This document shows, one piece after another, positions 23,772 through 37,100 of a stretch of 64,000 nt of DNA (the first letter of the stretch is position 1; each line of letters starts with the position of its first letter). The position numbers and the translations under genes are program-made. Source of the DNA: Trichopria drosophilae (Eukaryota; Arthropoda; Insecta; Hymenoptera; Diapriidae). The DNA is taken from contig CM059582.1 in the NCBI GenBank assembly GCA_030407085.1, positions 132,745,501 to 132,809,500 of the forward strand, written 5' to 3'. The notes beneath the pieces were generated by a model. That model was not told the origin of the DNA. It was given only the letters and a program-made list of their open reading frames with translations, and ran no database searches.

Positions 23772-26040
23772 TTATTCAAACTCAACCGAATTTATTGGTT
23801 CTACTATAAATGCTGTATTTTCAATCTGGATATAAAAACAAGCTGTAATTATATTATTTACGTCTACAGCAATGGCATCATTACTAATGTTATTTATTTT
23901 ATAAATATGTGGTAAATATAAATTATCTATAGACGTTGTATATCCTTTCTCAGCGTTGACAATTTTTATAATCGCGTTATACGTTGCAAAGCATTTGCAC
24001 AAATTTGTACAAAAACAAGTGGATGATCGAATAAACGTTTCGATAGCACCAAAGCAATCGATGCCTCGAGCATGAAATTTAGCGTACATATTGTTGGTGC
24101 GCAAGACTCGAGAATATGATTTAGATGTGTATAAAATTTTCGCTTTATAAAATCTGTTGAATGAATAATACGTATTTCCTTGAACACCCGAATTTCGTAA
24201 CGCGTTCTCAATATCTTGCGACAATACCATAACCGGTGATAATTTTCCGATAGCAGAGGAATCGTGTGATATAAAATGTCTCTTCATCCTTTCATTTTTG
24301 TAAGTTAAATTTTTACAAAATAATTGTGCAGGTGTACCCTCAATCAGTGTTTCCTGTTTTAAAGTAAACATTTTTAAGTAAATTGCAGCAGTGGAATAAA
24401 TTTGTAATTGGGGGCATTTACTTCCATGCACAAAATTCTTAATATTTCCATTTAAATTTTCTAGAGTAAAACAAGATAGGGTCCATAAAGGTCCAAATTT
24501 TTTTACACAATCACTCAAATGCAACAATAAATGAACATTACTGGTCATGTATCTTTCACCGTACAATATTTCATATCTTCGTACAAATTCGTGCAGGGCT
24601 CTATTTGCATAATCAATTGAATCATTCGTTATGCTGGATGAGTTGGTGGTTCAAATAATCATTATGTAAAATATTATTTAAAAGGGGAACTGAAAAATAA
24701 AAGAACCAGGCTTTATATTCGTTCCCTTTCCAATAGCTTAAATCTTTCACAGATCTAGGTAATCGTTGAATGTTAGACAGCGGTTTTAAAGAAAGCAGTC
24801 TTTTATCTATATCTTCAGTTCTCGTAGAAATGGAAAATGGAGCCTCAGAATAGTTAACGTCAAGCCATAAATTTAATATATATTTTACGACCCCTTCAAA
24901 AATGCAATGCATAGAATCTACTGTCGTGCTTCTTATGTAATCATAAGCAAGCAATGAGATTATAGAAGGACCTTTTACACCACACACCGACATGCCACTT
25001 TCATATGCATCTCTAGCATGATTTTTGGTTTCAATGGAAGTTCGTAAGGCATGTATTTCATACGGGTAAACTTGGACGCTTTCCAAACGTTTACCTGGAT
25101 GTTTACATACCTGGCATCCAAATTTTCCATTAAATTGTTTCATGTGAAGAAATAATGCCTTTGCAGGTAAGTCGCATGAGCCAGCAATTACCTCGCCTTT
25201 AATAATTATCGGAAAATCATAATTATGAATGCTGAAATTGATGCCTGTACGTAATTCGGAAATTATCGGTTGAAGATGTCGGAGGAATAAATTTGGGACT
25301 GGCTTACTCGACCCAAACCAAAGACTTTCTAATATTACATTTTCTGGTTTAAACCTTTCTGAATATGGGAGTTCATTGATCACAAGAAATAGAGGCCAGA
25401 TACCGAATTTCGAAGATTTGAAAATATTTACTCCGTCAGTATTCCACATAAATGTAATATTTGGATGATCTAAAAATACCCTATCATTACGGTTTAATTG
25501 TTCCTTATAGATTTCGCCATCATATATGTCCTCATAATTAGTTACATCATGGCGACTTCTATTAAACCTGTGTCCAAGTTTATCATAAAATCCTGGTCGC
25601 TTTAGCAATCCTTCTAACTGATTTTTAAGTGGCATTTCAATAAAATATGAATTTGACTGTGATTCATGGTTATTTTCACATACAGAATTCTCATTGTCTA
25701 GCGGACAATAGCAAATACAACAATAAAAATGCCGAACTATAGGAGACTGTAATTCGCACAAGTATTTTTTCACCTTATATAGCGATGTTTTGCATAAATT
25801 ATCTTTCGGACAATGCAATTCGATTAATTTTAATAGATCGGAAAGAAGTACGCCAGTAACATTATGACGTAATGCAAAAGCCATAATACTGATCAGACTT
25901 TCGATAACGGTTACTCTAGCGCCTTCGTAGATAGGCTCGTCATCCTCCTTATTTTCCAAGTACCGAATGTTTTCCTCGTCGCTTCCAGATTCCAAATCAA
26001 TGTCTACGTCTGATTCATCTGTTAATTGAAAATCCACTTT

Positions 26041-27056
26041 AAGATTATTGCAATTTCAGTTACGTTATATGAATTGAATAGAACAGTTTACAATTTTTTA
26101 GAAATTATTTTAAAATTTTGGCCCCAGTTCACTTAAATATTAAACCAGCGTAACTGTGAAAGTTTTAAGGAAAATTGCTCTTAAAAAGCTCTAAATTTTA
26201 GCCCAGGCCGTTTTTTGATGAGGCATCCGGATCCGTTGGGTTTAACGTTAAGCTAGCGTAATCGTGGCTTTTTTTTTTGAGAAATTGAAATAAAATATTG
26301 CCATATAAGCTTAAAATTTGGCATTGCGGCATTCAATTATAGCAATTTAAAAATCTCTCAATACCCCAGTAGGTTGCGATTCGGATGAAGTGGTTACGAC
26401 AGCTTAATACATCTACTTTTTAAACTTCGTTTCTTCAATTAAAAATAAAAGTGATAATAATAATAAGAATAATAATAATAACAATAAAACGTGTTTAGAA
26501 GTCAAAATGCAGCGAAAAATATGCGGATATTTCCCCCACTCCAACCCCACCGCTAAAAGACCGCCGAGATATAATATCTATATTTGAAATACTGCAATCG
26601 TCGCAAATACAGAATAACAGAAAGAATTTAGTTTTATTTTAATATTTCTAATTTTGAGGTCAGTCAAAATCAAAGAGAGGAAATTTAAAGAAGTATAAAG
26701 AAAAATCATATTAACCTTAATAAAAACAAGTAAATATTTATTATTTTGGAGTACATATTTGAGTAATTATACAAGCGAAATATCATAAGCTGCCAAAATT
26801 AGTAATTGTAAAATACAATTTTAAAACCCCTCCAGCGTCTAAAAGTCGGCACAATCATCGTATTCGACGAGAGATACAGTTATGGAATTACTCGAAGTAG
26901 GGGACAAATATCCGAATTTTTTTATCTGCATGAAAACGCACGTCAAGAGTACGACTTAGTTTACAGCAGTCTTCTCTTAGTAAGTTAAATTATTTAAACT
27001 GAACTATTTAATTTACCCATTGATATATTTAAACATTTAAATTATTTCTATGTTAC
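26041..27056. other. Intron 2 of the transposase gene, proximal part
   Basis: AT-rich, with (AAT)n-like runs at about 26455-26480. No gene seen. Confidence 0.4.
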
Positions 27057-28646
27057 CCCGCTAAACAATATTCCGTTACAGCAACATCTTTGAAACGTTG
27101 CATTATAGCCATGCGACCAAACTTGTTTCATTGCAAAAACATTTTTGGGACGTCCTTGGAACCAGAAATGTCCTGCCACATTTACGGTTTTTAAATAACG
27201 TTTCATTCGTAACGTACCTGCGACGTTTGAAAACTATACATCCAACGTTGTAAAAACGTTACATTAAACGGTCATAAATAAAAATTATAAGAAATTCGAC
27301 GAATTATTTTATTCAATTCGAATTTTATTATTATTTATGTATCGTTAGATATGTTATGAAAGAATGTTTTATAATTTTACTCGCAAATAAATCTATGAAT
27401 CTAAGAAAAATCCGTCCCGACCGAGAATCGAACCCGGGTCTACCGGTTACAACGCTGACGTCTTAACCACTACGCTACGCTCGCATACGTATTAACATGC
27501 GAACGAGAGCTCTTATACTCAATCGTAGAAGGCTTCTTGATAAATGCGGGTTTAGTTTAAACAAGATATGTTTAATTAATTTTGTCATTTCTATATTGGG
27601 AATAATAATATTTTAATATTATTTGACTATTTTGTAGTAATTTATTGTAATTTAAATAAATATTTTTAAGATATCCGTATAATATTTTTTTTAAACGAAA
27701 TGGATTAATAGACAATGTTTAAAAAAATGTAAAGTTAATTGACACACGTATATTTTACAAATGCACTACTTGGAAATAAGTTATGAAATTACGCGGATAT
27801 TAAAATTAACACAAGTGAACCACTTTTTAAATTATGAATTAAATTTAATACAATTTACATTAAAAATAATAAGGTGCGAGTTATTTTTCTGGACAAGTGA
27901 CGGAAATTTACAAATTTTGTACATAAATATATTAAAAGCGAACGAGTTTTTTAAAATAAATACACTGTATATATAAAATGCATATTCTCTAAATATTACA
28001 AAACCCGTTTCAATTTCAAATGTGAAGTATAACAATAGTTAAATTTCACTTCATTGCAGTCTCAGCCTCAAATTACTCTATATTTTAAATTAATTTTTGT
28101 AGTAATATTACAAAAAAAATATTGAATTTAATGGACATCAATGTATTTAAGTTACACACGTATAAGAAATAAAAAGAACAAAATTAATAATAGCAAATAA
28201 TATTATGCACCAGAAAAAAGAATAACTATAAGAAGAAAAAGATTGCATGTAAATCATGCTAATATACGAAAATAAATGCTGCATTCGAAAGCTTCCGAAT
28301 CTTGATGGCGAAGTCTGAGGTGGAACCGGCCGAAACGATAGAAGATATGCAACAAATCATGTCTACGAAACGTTGCATTCGTAACATTACATGAATGTTA
28401 CGTTAGTAACCTGAATGCGACGTTTTAAATTTCCTTGGTGATTTTGTGACGTTGCAGAAACGATTCCATAAAACGTTTTTAAAACTGTTATAAAGTGACA
28501 TTCTGGTAATGTTACGCATTAGCTTTGTGTATTTAGATATTGTGCAACGTCGTGTAAACGGCATCAAGAAGTTGTTACGAAACGTTACGTTTTTGCCATA
28601 AATGGGATAACATGTAACGTTTCATTTACGTTACATGTTTAGCGGG
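27057..28646. mobile_element. Non-autonomous inverted-repeat element, AACGTT-rich
   Basis: Starts CCCGCTAAACA and ends TGTTTAGCGGG, an 11-bp terminal inverted repeat. Both ends are rich in 'GTAACGTT', 'AAACGTTGCA' and 'AACGTTACAT' motifs in either orientation, while the interior is AT-rich. There is no transposase. The length is about 1.6 kb and it includes the SINE at 27413. The host site duplication is unclear. It lies within intron 2 of the CACTA transposase. Confidence 0.55.
27413..27486 (-). mobile_element. tRNA-like SINE head
   Basis: Reading leftward: GCGAGCGTAGCGTAGTGG (A box TAGCGTAGTGG), 'TTAAGACGTCAGCG', 'GACCCGGGTTCGATTCTCGG' (B box GGTTCGATTCT). The 5' and 3' ends do not pair as an acceptor stem, so it is a tRNA-derived SINE or tRNA pseudogene, not a functional tRNA. 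Confidence 0.6.
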
Positions 28647-29190
28647 ACGATACATTATATAATGACTACTAAATTATATTCACCTTCAGCGTATTCTATT
28701 TCGTTATTAACTTCAGGCACAGTATTTCCAAAATCATTTGAATGAGTACCACAGCTGTCATCAGATATAATATCACGTTCGAAACTTTCATTATCAGAAT
28801 CGGTTTCCCTGTATTCAGATTCACCATTCAAATAATCCATGATTTCATGTTCTGAATTATTGTTTTCAGTTTCAGTGTTGTTGCCATATGATTGTTGCAA
28901 ACCACGTATTGAATCACTAAATAATTATATGAAAGTGAAAAATGAAATTACATAAAAAATATTGAACAATTTTTCCAAAATTTACGATCACAATTAAGTT
29001 TGCAGTCTAAGTATCACAACTACATTTTACACATTTTGAATATTAAATAAATATCATGTTCATACTTTTGTTCATCAGATGAATTGCTTTCAGCCTCACT
29101 TTCATCCGAGGTCATCTCTACTTTTTTAAGAATACGTCTTCGAGTGTTTGGTGCGTACTCTTTCAAGAATAATGGCGTTCTTGGCATTGC

Positions 29191-29848
29191 CTGCAATATA
29201 TCACAAATATATATAGAATAAAAGGGTGTAAAATAATTATAAACGTTAAGACAATCAAAGATCCACAGAATCGTTATAAAGTAGTAGAAGAATAGTAAAT
29301 ATTCGAAAATTATCTATTGAGAGAAATGACGAAATTATTTCCAAATGTTTTCAAATCTAGCTTAGAAGCAAAATGTTCAATAAAATTCTACAGTAATAAT
29401 TTAAAGTTGATGAAATTTTAGCAATATTTCTATATCAATATCATAGACAGCCAAGTCGTAAATAATTACCGAACAAAACTGTTGAAAACTGTTAATAATA
29501 TTTTACGTACTATTATTCAGAGGAAAAATTAACGAAAACTATAGAAAGTTTTTTATCTTCACTAACTATGTGTTGCATACATAATTGTCATAATTTAAGT
29601 AACGGTACTGGGCGTAGGTTTTTTCCACTAACTGTGGTTTTTTCCCTACGCCTTTGCACACCCGAATGGGGGTACCTAATTTGTGGACGGGGACCTAAGA
29701 GATATACATTTGTAAAGGTCCTAAACTGGCGACGATATGAATTATTAAGCTGTTGTAGAAATAGTTTAAAGTCAATTCGTTAAATGTAAAGAATAAATAT
29801 AATGCGTGTTGATTATGAGGTATGGAATGAAGCTTTATGTGGCCATTG
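29191..29848. other. Spacer upstream of the transposase gene
   Basis: AT-rich; contains the hairpin-like GGCGTAGG...CCTACGCC with inner CCAC/GTGG at about 29609-29652. No gene supported. Confidence 0.4.
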
Positions 29849-30163
29849 TCTCACTTCTAAATGGACAGTAGCTCTTAGGTTTCGAGCACGTGGATTTGAA
29901 GTCGCGCTTCGAATTTTGGTCAGTGCTGGCCTTTGAGTGAACAAGAAGTTTAGAGGTTCGTAGCATGGCATTTTGATTTGGTTTAAACTTATGAGAACTC
30001 GCTGTGGAGTTCACAAGTTTGGATTGCGGACAATGTCCGATTTGCCACTGTATCGCCTCTAAATGGATAGTAGCCAGTTGGTTTCGAGCACGTGGGACGG
30101 AGTCGCGCTCTGTCTTTGGTCAGTGCTGGCCCTCGGGTGAACAAGAAGTTTGGAGGTTCGTAA
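29849..30163. repeat. Two-copy repeat, about 203-bp period
   Basis: 'TCTAAATGGA.AGTAGC', 'GGTTTCGAGCACGTGG', TTTGGTCAGTGCTGGCC and 'TGAACAAGAAGTTT.GAGGT' occur in both copies (from 29849 and 30055). The copies are diverged by about 10-15 percent by eye. Confidence 0.75.
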
Positions 30164-31469
30164 GGTGGGACGTTTTATGAAAATCAAAATTCAAATACCC
30201 GTCGATAAAGCGAATTCCTATCATTCGAAATGGAGCGTCCTTAGCGATGAAAAGTGCGTTAGCAACGGTGATCGCCTTTTTTGTTTAGAGCAGAATCTAG
30301 CCAGCCGGGAGAGAATCGACAACTCGAAAATTTCGCATCCGCATCTTAAGAGGTTATATCGTCGCCAATCTCGTCAAAAACAGTTTTGGGGAAATAAATT
30401 TATAGATTTTTGAAAACCCCACACCGCCGGAGTTTTATTTCGTCCCGTGTTGTTATACTATGTATATAAATTAATAAAAGGTAATAAATTTATTCAATTA
30501 ATATTAGTCAATATGTTAACTAGTATATTATTTTCAAAAAAATATATAAAATGAAATATCTCCAGTAGAAAATTGTGGTTAAATTATCAACCTGTTAAAA
30601 CTTGGAAATCATAAATTAACATATTCGAGTTTTATGATAAAAATCAATAATTAACAAAAGCTATACAAAAATGTTTTAAATGCTTTTAAAAACTATGAAA
30701 ATTTACAAGAATTGTTGAAATATGTTAAACTGTTAAAAAACTTTAAAAATCATCGCAAACTTCTCAAAATTTGTTCAGAACTATCAAAAATTTTGGAATA
30801 TGGTTAGAAATCTGAAAATAATCCCGATTTTCAAAAAGCTTGAGGTTATAAAAATCAGTTAGTATTCTTTTGGAAATTATCATATTAAAATACTTTGAAA
30901 AATAAGGATTTAATCAAATGCATATTCTGTGTAGAGGTTGGCATAAAATCAATTTATTTTCTTACGATATCCTTGTAATGATGTTATTGATGCAATCGAC
31001 TGCAGCCTTCAGTTACAAAATGAGATTAAAAATTTCTTACACACTTCAATGAAATTAGTCCAGATCCACAATTAAGTAATTAATTCCGGCAAATAAAACA
31101 TCATAACAGAATGTCAACAAATCTAAACTATTTCTGTCAATGAGTTGCAAATGACGTCAAGAGGTTGATATTTTTTTTTATCTTGATCGGTATACAAATT
31201 CAAACCGTACTTCAAATGTTCGATAGTGTCTTATTTACAGACATTGACAGCAAACGTTTAGGTTTATTTAGATCGTGGAATGCTTTATTAATAGTATTAT
31301 TTTCTGGAATTAGTAACTTGATTGTGGAAAGTTGCCAGGATGGAATGAAGATTTTTGAATCCAGGGGGAAATTCATCACCAATTAAAAGTGATAACAGGC
31401 TACATCAACTTCATATTTCCAAGAATATAGTGAGGAAATAATTTTCTTCTCTGATAAAGTTATACAAAA
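30164..31469. other. AT-rich spacer with one unassigned frame
   Basis: A rightward 87-codon frame (30150-30413) is basic, lacks an obvious start context and has no known motif. It continues straight out of the 203-bp repeat, so it is probably part of a degraded interspersed element. Beyond it there is only AT-rich DNA. Confidence 0.35.
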
Positions 31470-33900
31470 TATACATTTAATTAAATTTTTTTCTTACCTG
31501 AACTTCGAATAAGTTCATTTGAATTTTCAAATTTTTAACACTTTTCATAAATTTACCTTCAATATTTGGGCGAAATTTTAAACTTCTGGAAGTGTGCAAT
31601 ATTTTGATTTGTATTTATTATCAACAGTAGTTATTGATAAGTTCGATAATTTTCGGTATGTAGATTACTCTGACAAGTAGCCTGCAAAGTTCTGCTGGAC
31701 AAATTTAAGTTTCATACATTTCTTAGTAAAAATTATTAGTTAATGTCTTGGCTAATATATAATTTAAATAAATTTAACACATTTTGTGAATTTATTTACA
31801 TAACCTACTCCCAATACATGAAACTTCTTACAGTTCTTAATAATATTTTCCCTAAATGATAGGTCGCGAACTATTACCAACAATTTTTCAATATTTTTCG
31901 ACAGTTTTATTCGATAATTAATTACGTCTTGCGACAATTTCAAAAATGCAGTTTATCTTAACATGTTTTGAAGAATATAATTTTGTTATTTTTAAACAAC
32001 CTTGTCCAAATGTGCAATTTTCCGACTGATTCTTTCATCGTCAATAATTTTAAAAAATTTTAAACAATTTTCGATAAATATTTAGTCATTGTCATTAGTT
32101 TTCGTTCGCCAATTTTCGATATATAGATTTATCTGACAAATAACCTGTATAGTTCTGCTGGACAAATTTAAGTTTCATACATTTCTTAGTAAAAATTATT
32201 AGTTAATATGTCTTGGAAAATATATAATTTTAATAAATTTAACACATTTTGTGAATTTATTTACATAACCTAGTCGCAATACATGAAACTTCTCACAGTT
32301 CTTAATAATATTTTCCCTAAATGATAGGTCGCAAACTATTACCAACCATTTTTAATATTTTTCGACAGTCTTATTCGATAATTAATTATGTCTTGCGACA
32401 ATTTCCAAAAATGCAGTTTATCTTTACAAATTTTGAAGAATTTAATTTTGTTATTTTTAAAGAATCTTATTCAAATGTGCGATTTTCCTTGTGATTCTTT
32501 TAGTGTCAATCATTTAAAACAATTTTAAACAATTTTCAATAAATATTCATACATTGTCATTAGTTTTCGTTCGCTTATTTTCAGTATATAGGTTACTTTG
32601 ACAAATAACCTGCAAAGTTCTGATGGACAAATTTCAATTTTGGTTTAACATATTAATTTTAAATTTATTAAAAATTTTAAGTAATAAGTAATACTTCTAA
32701 ATGCTCAAAGAATGGGTCAGTTTATAATCTTATAACTGGCAGAGGAACATAATTACTTACTACGATTTTAAATATTGTTTCTTATTAAAAATGCAATAAT
32801 GTGTAACAACGACAAAAATAAACTTTCATGAATATTCTTTTCTAATCTTTCTCATTCAAAAATCTAGGCTGAATATTTCTTCCTTTATTTGAAACAATAT
32901 TGTTTTGGTTTGGTTTCGATGAAAATATCAAACACATCTTTCATGAAAATCGAAGGAAAGAGAAACACTAATACATATAAGAATCGAAGGCATCGTTAGC
33001 GATATAGCGACGCATGAACGTAAAAATGGTCAAATTAAAAATCGATGATTTCAAATTTTGGAGGGCAATATAACCTCATGACACAACCTCAAAGTGTCGG
33101 ATCAAAAAATAAAATATGCGATGCCTGTCCCTTACGACTCGAGAACCCGTAACACGATACTCGCAAATACATACACAGAATCCCACGAAATTATAAACTC
33201 TTCAATTTTTAAAAATCCACGATTACCCCAACTTAACTTTAAGATACCGTAACCAACCCGCACCTGTACGTCTCACCGATAAACGGCCTAAGACAGAATT
33301 AAAGTTTGTGATGATCTTTACAAATTTTGAATAATTTAATTTTGTTATTTTTAAACAATTTTGACCAAATGTGCGATTTTCCGTCCGATGCTTACATTCT
33401 TAAAACTTTTAAACAATTTTCAATAAATATGCAGTCATTGTCATTAGTTTTCGTTCGCTAATTTTCGATATGTGGGTTAATCTGACAATTAACCTGCAAA
33501 GTTTTGCTGGACAAATTTAAGTTTCATACATTTCTTAGTAAAAATTATTAGTTAATAAATTTAACACATTTTATGAATTTATTTACATAACCTAGTCGCA
33601 ATACATGAAACTTCTTACAGTTCTTAATAATATTTTCCCTAAATGATAGGTCGCAAACTATTACCAACCATTTTTAATATTTTTCGACAGTCTTATTCGA
33701 TAATTAATTATGTCTTGCGACAATTTCCAAAAATGCAGTTTATCTTTACAAATTTTGAAGAATTTAATTTTGTTATTTTTAAAGAATCTTGTTCAGATGT
33801 TGCGATTTTCGTTCAATGCTTACACTGTCAATAATTTAAAACGATTTTCAATAAATTTTGATTCATTGTCATTAGTTTTTGTTTCTTATCTATATTTACC
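31470..33900. repeat. 463-bp tandem satellite, about 4 copies
   Basis: GACAAATTTAAGTTTCATAC recurs at 31698, 32161 and 33510, with a shorter related copy at 32623. Units share 'TGAAACTTCT.ACAGTTCTTA', 'CCCTAAATGATAGGTCGC', 'TTTTTCGACAGT.TTATTCG' and 'TGTCATTAGTTTTCGTTCGC'. The third copy is interrupted by about 650 bp of other sequence (32640-33305). Copies are close to each other in sequence, suggesting fairly recent amplification. Confidence 0.85.
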
Positions 33901-34441
33901 ATAAACTTCGATTAAATTCATTCATTTTTTCGAAGTTCTGGCTATCATTTAAATAAAGAATTCAATTTTTAATATTTTTTGCTGAACTAAATTCGATCAG
34001 TGTTCGTAAATTTTGATTATCTTAGAATAATCGACCAATATCACTGATTTTAAGACAATTTTAAATAATTTCGCCAAATTTGGACATCAATTATATTTAT
34101 ATTGGAATATTTTGCAAATTTCATTAACTTGCCATGATTACTACTGTTATATAATGTACTTTTTATTAATAAGTTGAATCTTTAGATCCATTGCTGAGTA
34201 ATTTCATTAATTATATGTTTTATAAATGATTGTAAAATAATAACTCAGATTGTTTTGAAAATTTGAATCATTTTTATATAATTCTCGTTTCTTAGGTATA
34301 TTTAGATAAATTAAATAATAAATTTAGTTTTGCTGACTGTTAGTATTTTTCAGTTTTTCAATTTATGCACGTAGTAATTAATACATAACCCTACATTAAG
34401 ACTGTGGTAATATATCAGTTATGTTTATATAAAGAAGGAGA
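33901..34441. other. Spacer and presumed promoter of BEN gene 3
   Basis: AT-rich. No clear core promoter motif could be singled out. Confidence 0.35.
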
Positions 34442-37100
34442 ATGTACGCCTTAATTTTTTGGACGGAGTCAAAGACTACTACAGTCATGAAAGTCTCAGA
34501 ACTTCCTGGTCCTGTAACGAAGGGGAGCGAGATTCCCATTTTGTATAAGACGAACATGTATAATGCGCGTATATTAGAAGTTAGTGGTAAGTAAATTTTA
34601 TGACATAATTGCTTGGTTATTTTTTCAGCATCCTAATATGTAGCAATTATAACTTGCAGAAGACAAAGGTTGGTTGGAGAGTTTATATGTGGACACAAAC
34701 GGGGACCTCCAAAAAAATCGGAAACAATGTTCTTCAAAAAAGAAATTAACAGATTCAAAGTCAGATAGAAAACATGAACACAAAGTCAGAACTGAGCAAC
34801 TAAGAAAATTTGAGGAAGAAATTTTGCAGGCCGAATTAAGAAATGAAGATGTAATAACACCAACAGGTAATCTAATATCTTAAACGAATTTTGTAGAATG
34901 TATTCGATAGGTCGGTCCAAAAATAAAAATATATACATATAAATCATTATAAGAAATACATTAAAAATATAAAAAATATAAAAAGTTTGGGTCCAAGTAA
35001 AAGTTTTATTAAATTTTTTTGATGGTAATATAAATTAATCTTGAAATAAAACCAAAATGAACTGATAGAATTTAAGTTTTCCCAAAACTTCAAGTTTATA
35101 GCAAATTATTTATGAATACGAATAAAGATTAAATTAATTATGAAAATTAACAACAATTTTCTGATTCGATTTGTTATTAGTTCCATCACTTCGAGATGTT
35201 GAATCGTCCACTATAGTGCTGCCTCAAATTAGTGACGTTGGAAGAAGTGATGAGATTGAACCATCTACTTCAAGGGAAACGAAAACTGAAATGGTTAATT
35301 ACTAATGTAATAGTTTTCGATTCAGGAGGCGTATAATGACCAATTCATGTATCCTTCCCGGATCATTTCACGCATTGATTTTCTTTCGTTGTGAGAAATT
35401 TTATGTGAGACATTTTTACTCCTCCAAAATCAAAAAATATTGTTCGCACCAGAGGCAGAGGCGCAAAGTAACGCTTTTGTTATGAAAAGTACTATCTCGA
35501 TTCAGAAGGTGTCAAAAATGGCTGATTTTAACAATGATAACTCAGCAAGAGCCCTATCCTGATGCACGGGTCATTTTGAGCCTCGTAAAATGGACATTTT
35601 ATACTTTCTGAAACGAAAAATATCTTTTAACGAATTACTTTTTCAAAACAATAAATATACAGAAAACTGTAATTAAAAAGAATTAAAACTATATTGTAAT
35701 GCAATTCTGAATAATAGTACTTAGAAATGTCTAAGTATTATTAGGTTAAATAGCTTCTATATTTAAAGCTATAATAAAATAATCGCTTACAGTTATTGAT
35801 CTCAATTAGGTCCAGATAGATCCAGAATCAAATATTCTTATTGAAAAAACGGAGCTCAGTGCGCTGAAACGATTTAGAAGGAAGCCTCGTGAAATTTCCC
35901 GTAGGCTACTTAAAATGATAATTGGCGAAGAACAATTAAAAACCATGAGCGCTTTAGGAATGAAACGAGGAAATAGTACCCCGAAGCCAGCAGTACATGA
36001 AGATATTAGGAAAGCAGTTTTCAGTACGTTCAAAGAAAAATACACATTATTATTTATTTGACAAACCATATTTTATTTATTATGTTTTCCCTCTCCTTTC
36101 CTTTTCCCATTGCTTCTTTTCCTGTTTGAAAAAAGACAAATTTCGTTTTTTGATAATTTACCACCTATCTCTGTCGAATTTGAAAGAAAATCATTTGTAT
36201 CCATCTCTAAAGGGGTCTTAAAATTAAAAGGTTGAAATTTTCTGATGCAATGTAAAGAAAATCTTCTTCTTCTATTATATTAAAGTAAAATAGTCATAAA
36301 ATCTCCCACCATTCTTTGAAAAGACGTCACAGTACATTTTCAGGAAATTTTATTTAATTTAAACATTATTTCTGAAACGTTATTTATCATTTTTATCAGG
36401 ATTACATGATTTTTTGGTAGATACCTACTTGTAAAAGTTATACTCATCCCGAACGAGCATTAGCGAGCGAGGTTTTAATGCTAGTAACTAATTAAACAAT
36501 AACAGGATTTTTAAATCATAAAATCACAAATTTATAATATTTATTTCAGGTTATGTAAGCAAAGTAACACTGGTGCCATATACAAAGACTGATTTCCATA
36601 ACACGATTAACTCGATGATTGGAACACTACGCCATCCACATGTTCCGAGGAAACCTACAAACGAAGGTCCTGCACTTTTCGGACTGTCACTGAACATAAC
36701 CCCGAAGAAGCCAATCTCACCGACACAGTGTCATAAGCGAAGTCCTTCTCCCACGGTCGCAACTTTATCTGAATCTGACACCGGCATAAAAGAAGTTCCT
36801 TCTCAATCATGTTCCGCGCAACTAGACAACAATTTGCGACGTGCTCCATCGCGTTTGCCATTTTCAGATCTCTGCACATCTGGTATGAAAGCGCGCAGTC
36901 GGTCACCTTCGCTCAAAAAATTTTGTAACACCAGCCGTGCATCCTCCATATCACTATCAGCGTTTGATATGCACACTATTAAAACACCCCAATCGCTCTC
37001 CACTCAATCTGAACAGCTCCATAGTCAAAGCTATACACCCCCTCTCGATCCTTTTACGAAAAATCATTCACGCTCACGAATGTCAAAACGATCGCCATAG
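34442..37100 (+). CDS. BEN-domain protein 3 with SR-rich tail (5 exons)
   Basis: Exons 34442-34586, 34660-34866, 35181-35293, 35810-36023 and 36550-37100 sum to 1230 nt (409 residues). Splice sites are GTAAGT, GTAATC, GTTAAT and GTACGT donors with AG acceptors. Exon 1 begins MYALIFWTESKTTTVMKVSE, like exon 1 of BEN gene 2. Exon 4 is the BEN domain: VQIDPESNILIEKTELSALK, then EISRRLLKMIIGEEQLKTMS, ending in phase 1 like the other two genes. The last exon starts with YTKTDFHNTINSMIGTLRHP, which parallels the tail exon of gene 2, then becomes serine/lysine/arginine-rich with RSP and KRS motifs. A TAG at 37098-37100 ends the frame, but identical-style sequence continues in frame to 38156 (next entry). 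Likely a nuclear factor; SR-rich tails suggest RNA-processing or speckle contacts (inference). Confidence 0.75.

Larger units (their letters stand above)
23772..29187 (-). pseudogene. CACTA/EnSpm-type transposase (3 exons, one frameshift)
   Basis: Exon 1 (29066-29187) starts MPRTPLFLKEYAPNTRRRI. Exon 2 (28684-28916) is acidic. Exon 3 runs from 26036 to 23772; splice sites and phases agree (GTATG and GTGAA donors). Exon 3 shows features of animal CMC-superfamily transposases: 'MWNTDGVNIFKSSKFGIWPL', then 'LESLWFGSSKPVPN', a CQVCKHPG zinc-like motif, TVDSMHCIFEGVVKYILN and, after the break, 'YGERYMTSNVHLLLHL' and FGPLWTLSCFTLENLNG. A frameshift near 24640 separates the 471- and 264-codon parts; otherwise the frame is long and open, so loss is fairly recent. 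Intron 2 hosts another element (27057-28646). The transposon ends were not identified. Confidence 0.7.

Noticed and set aside
27413..27486. Functional tRNA gene
   Set aside because: A and B boxes are present but the ends do not pair as an acceptor stem; called a SINE head instead.
36655..36906. Leftward frames opposite BEN gene 3 (also 37064-37405 and 37736-38131)
   Set aside because: Antisense shadows of the SR-rich rightward frame; composition bias removes stops on the other strand and no motif is present.
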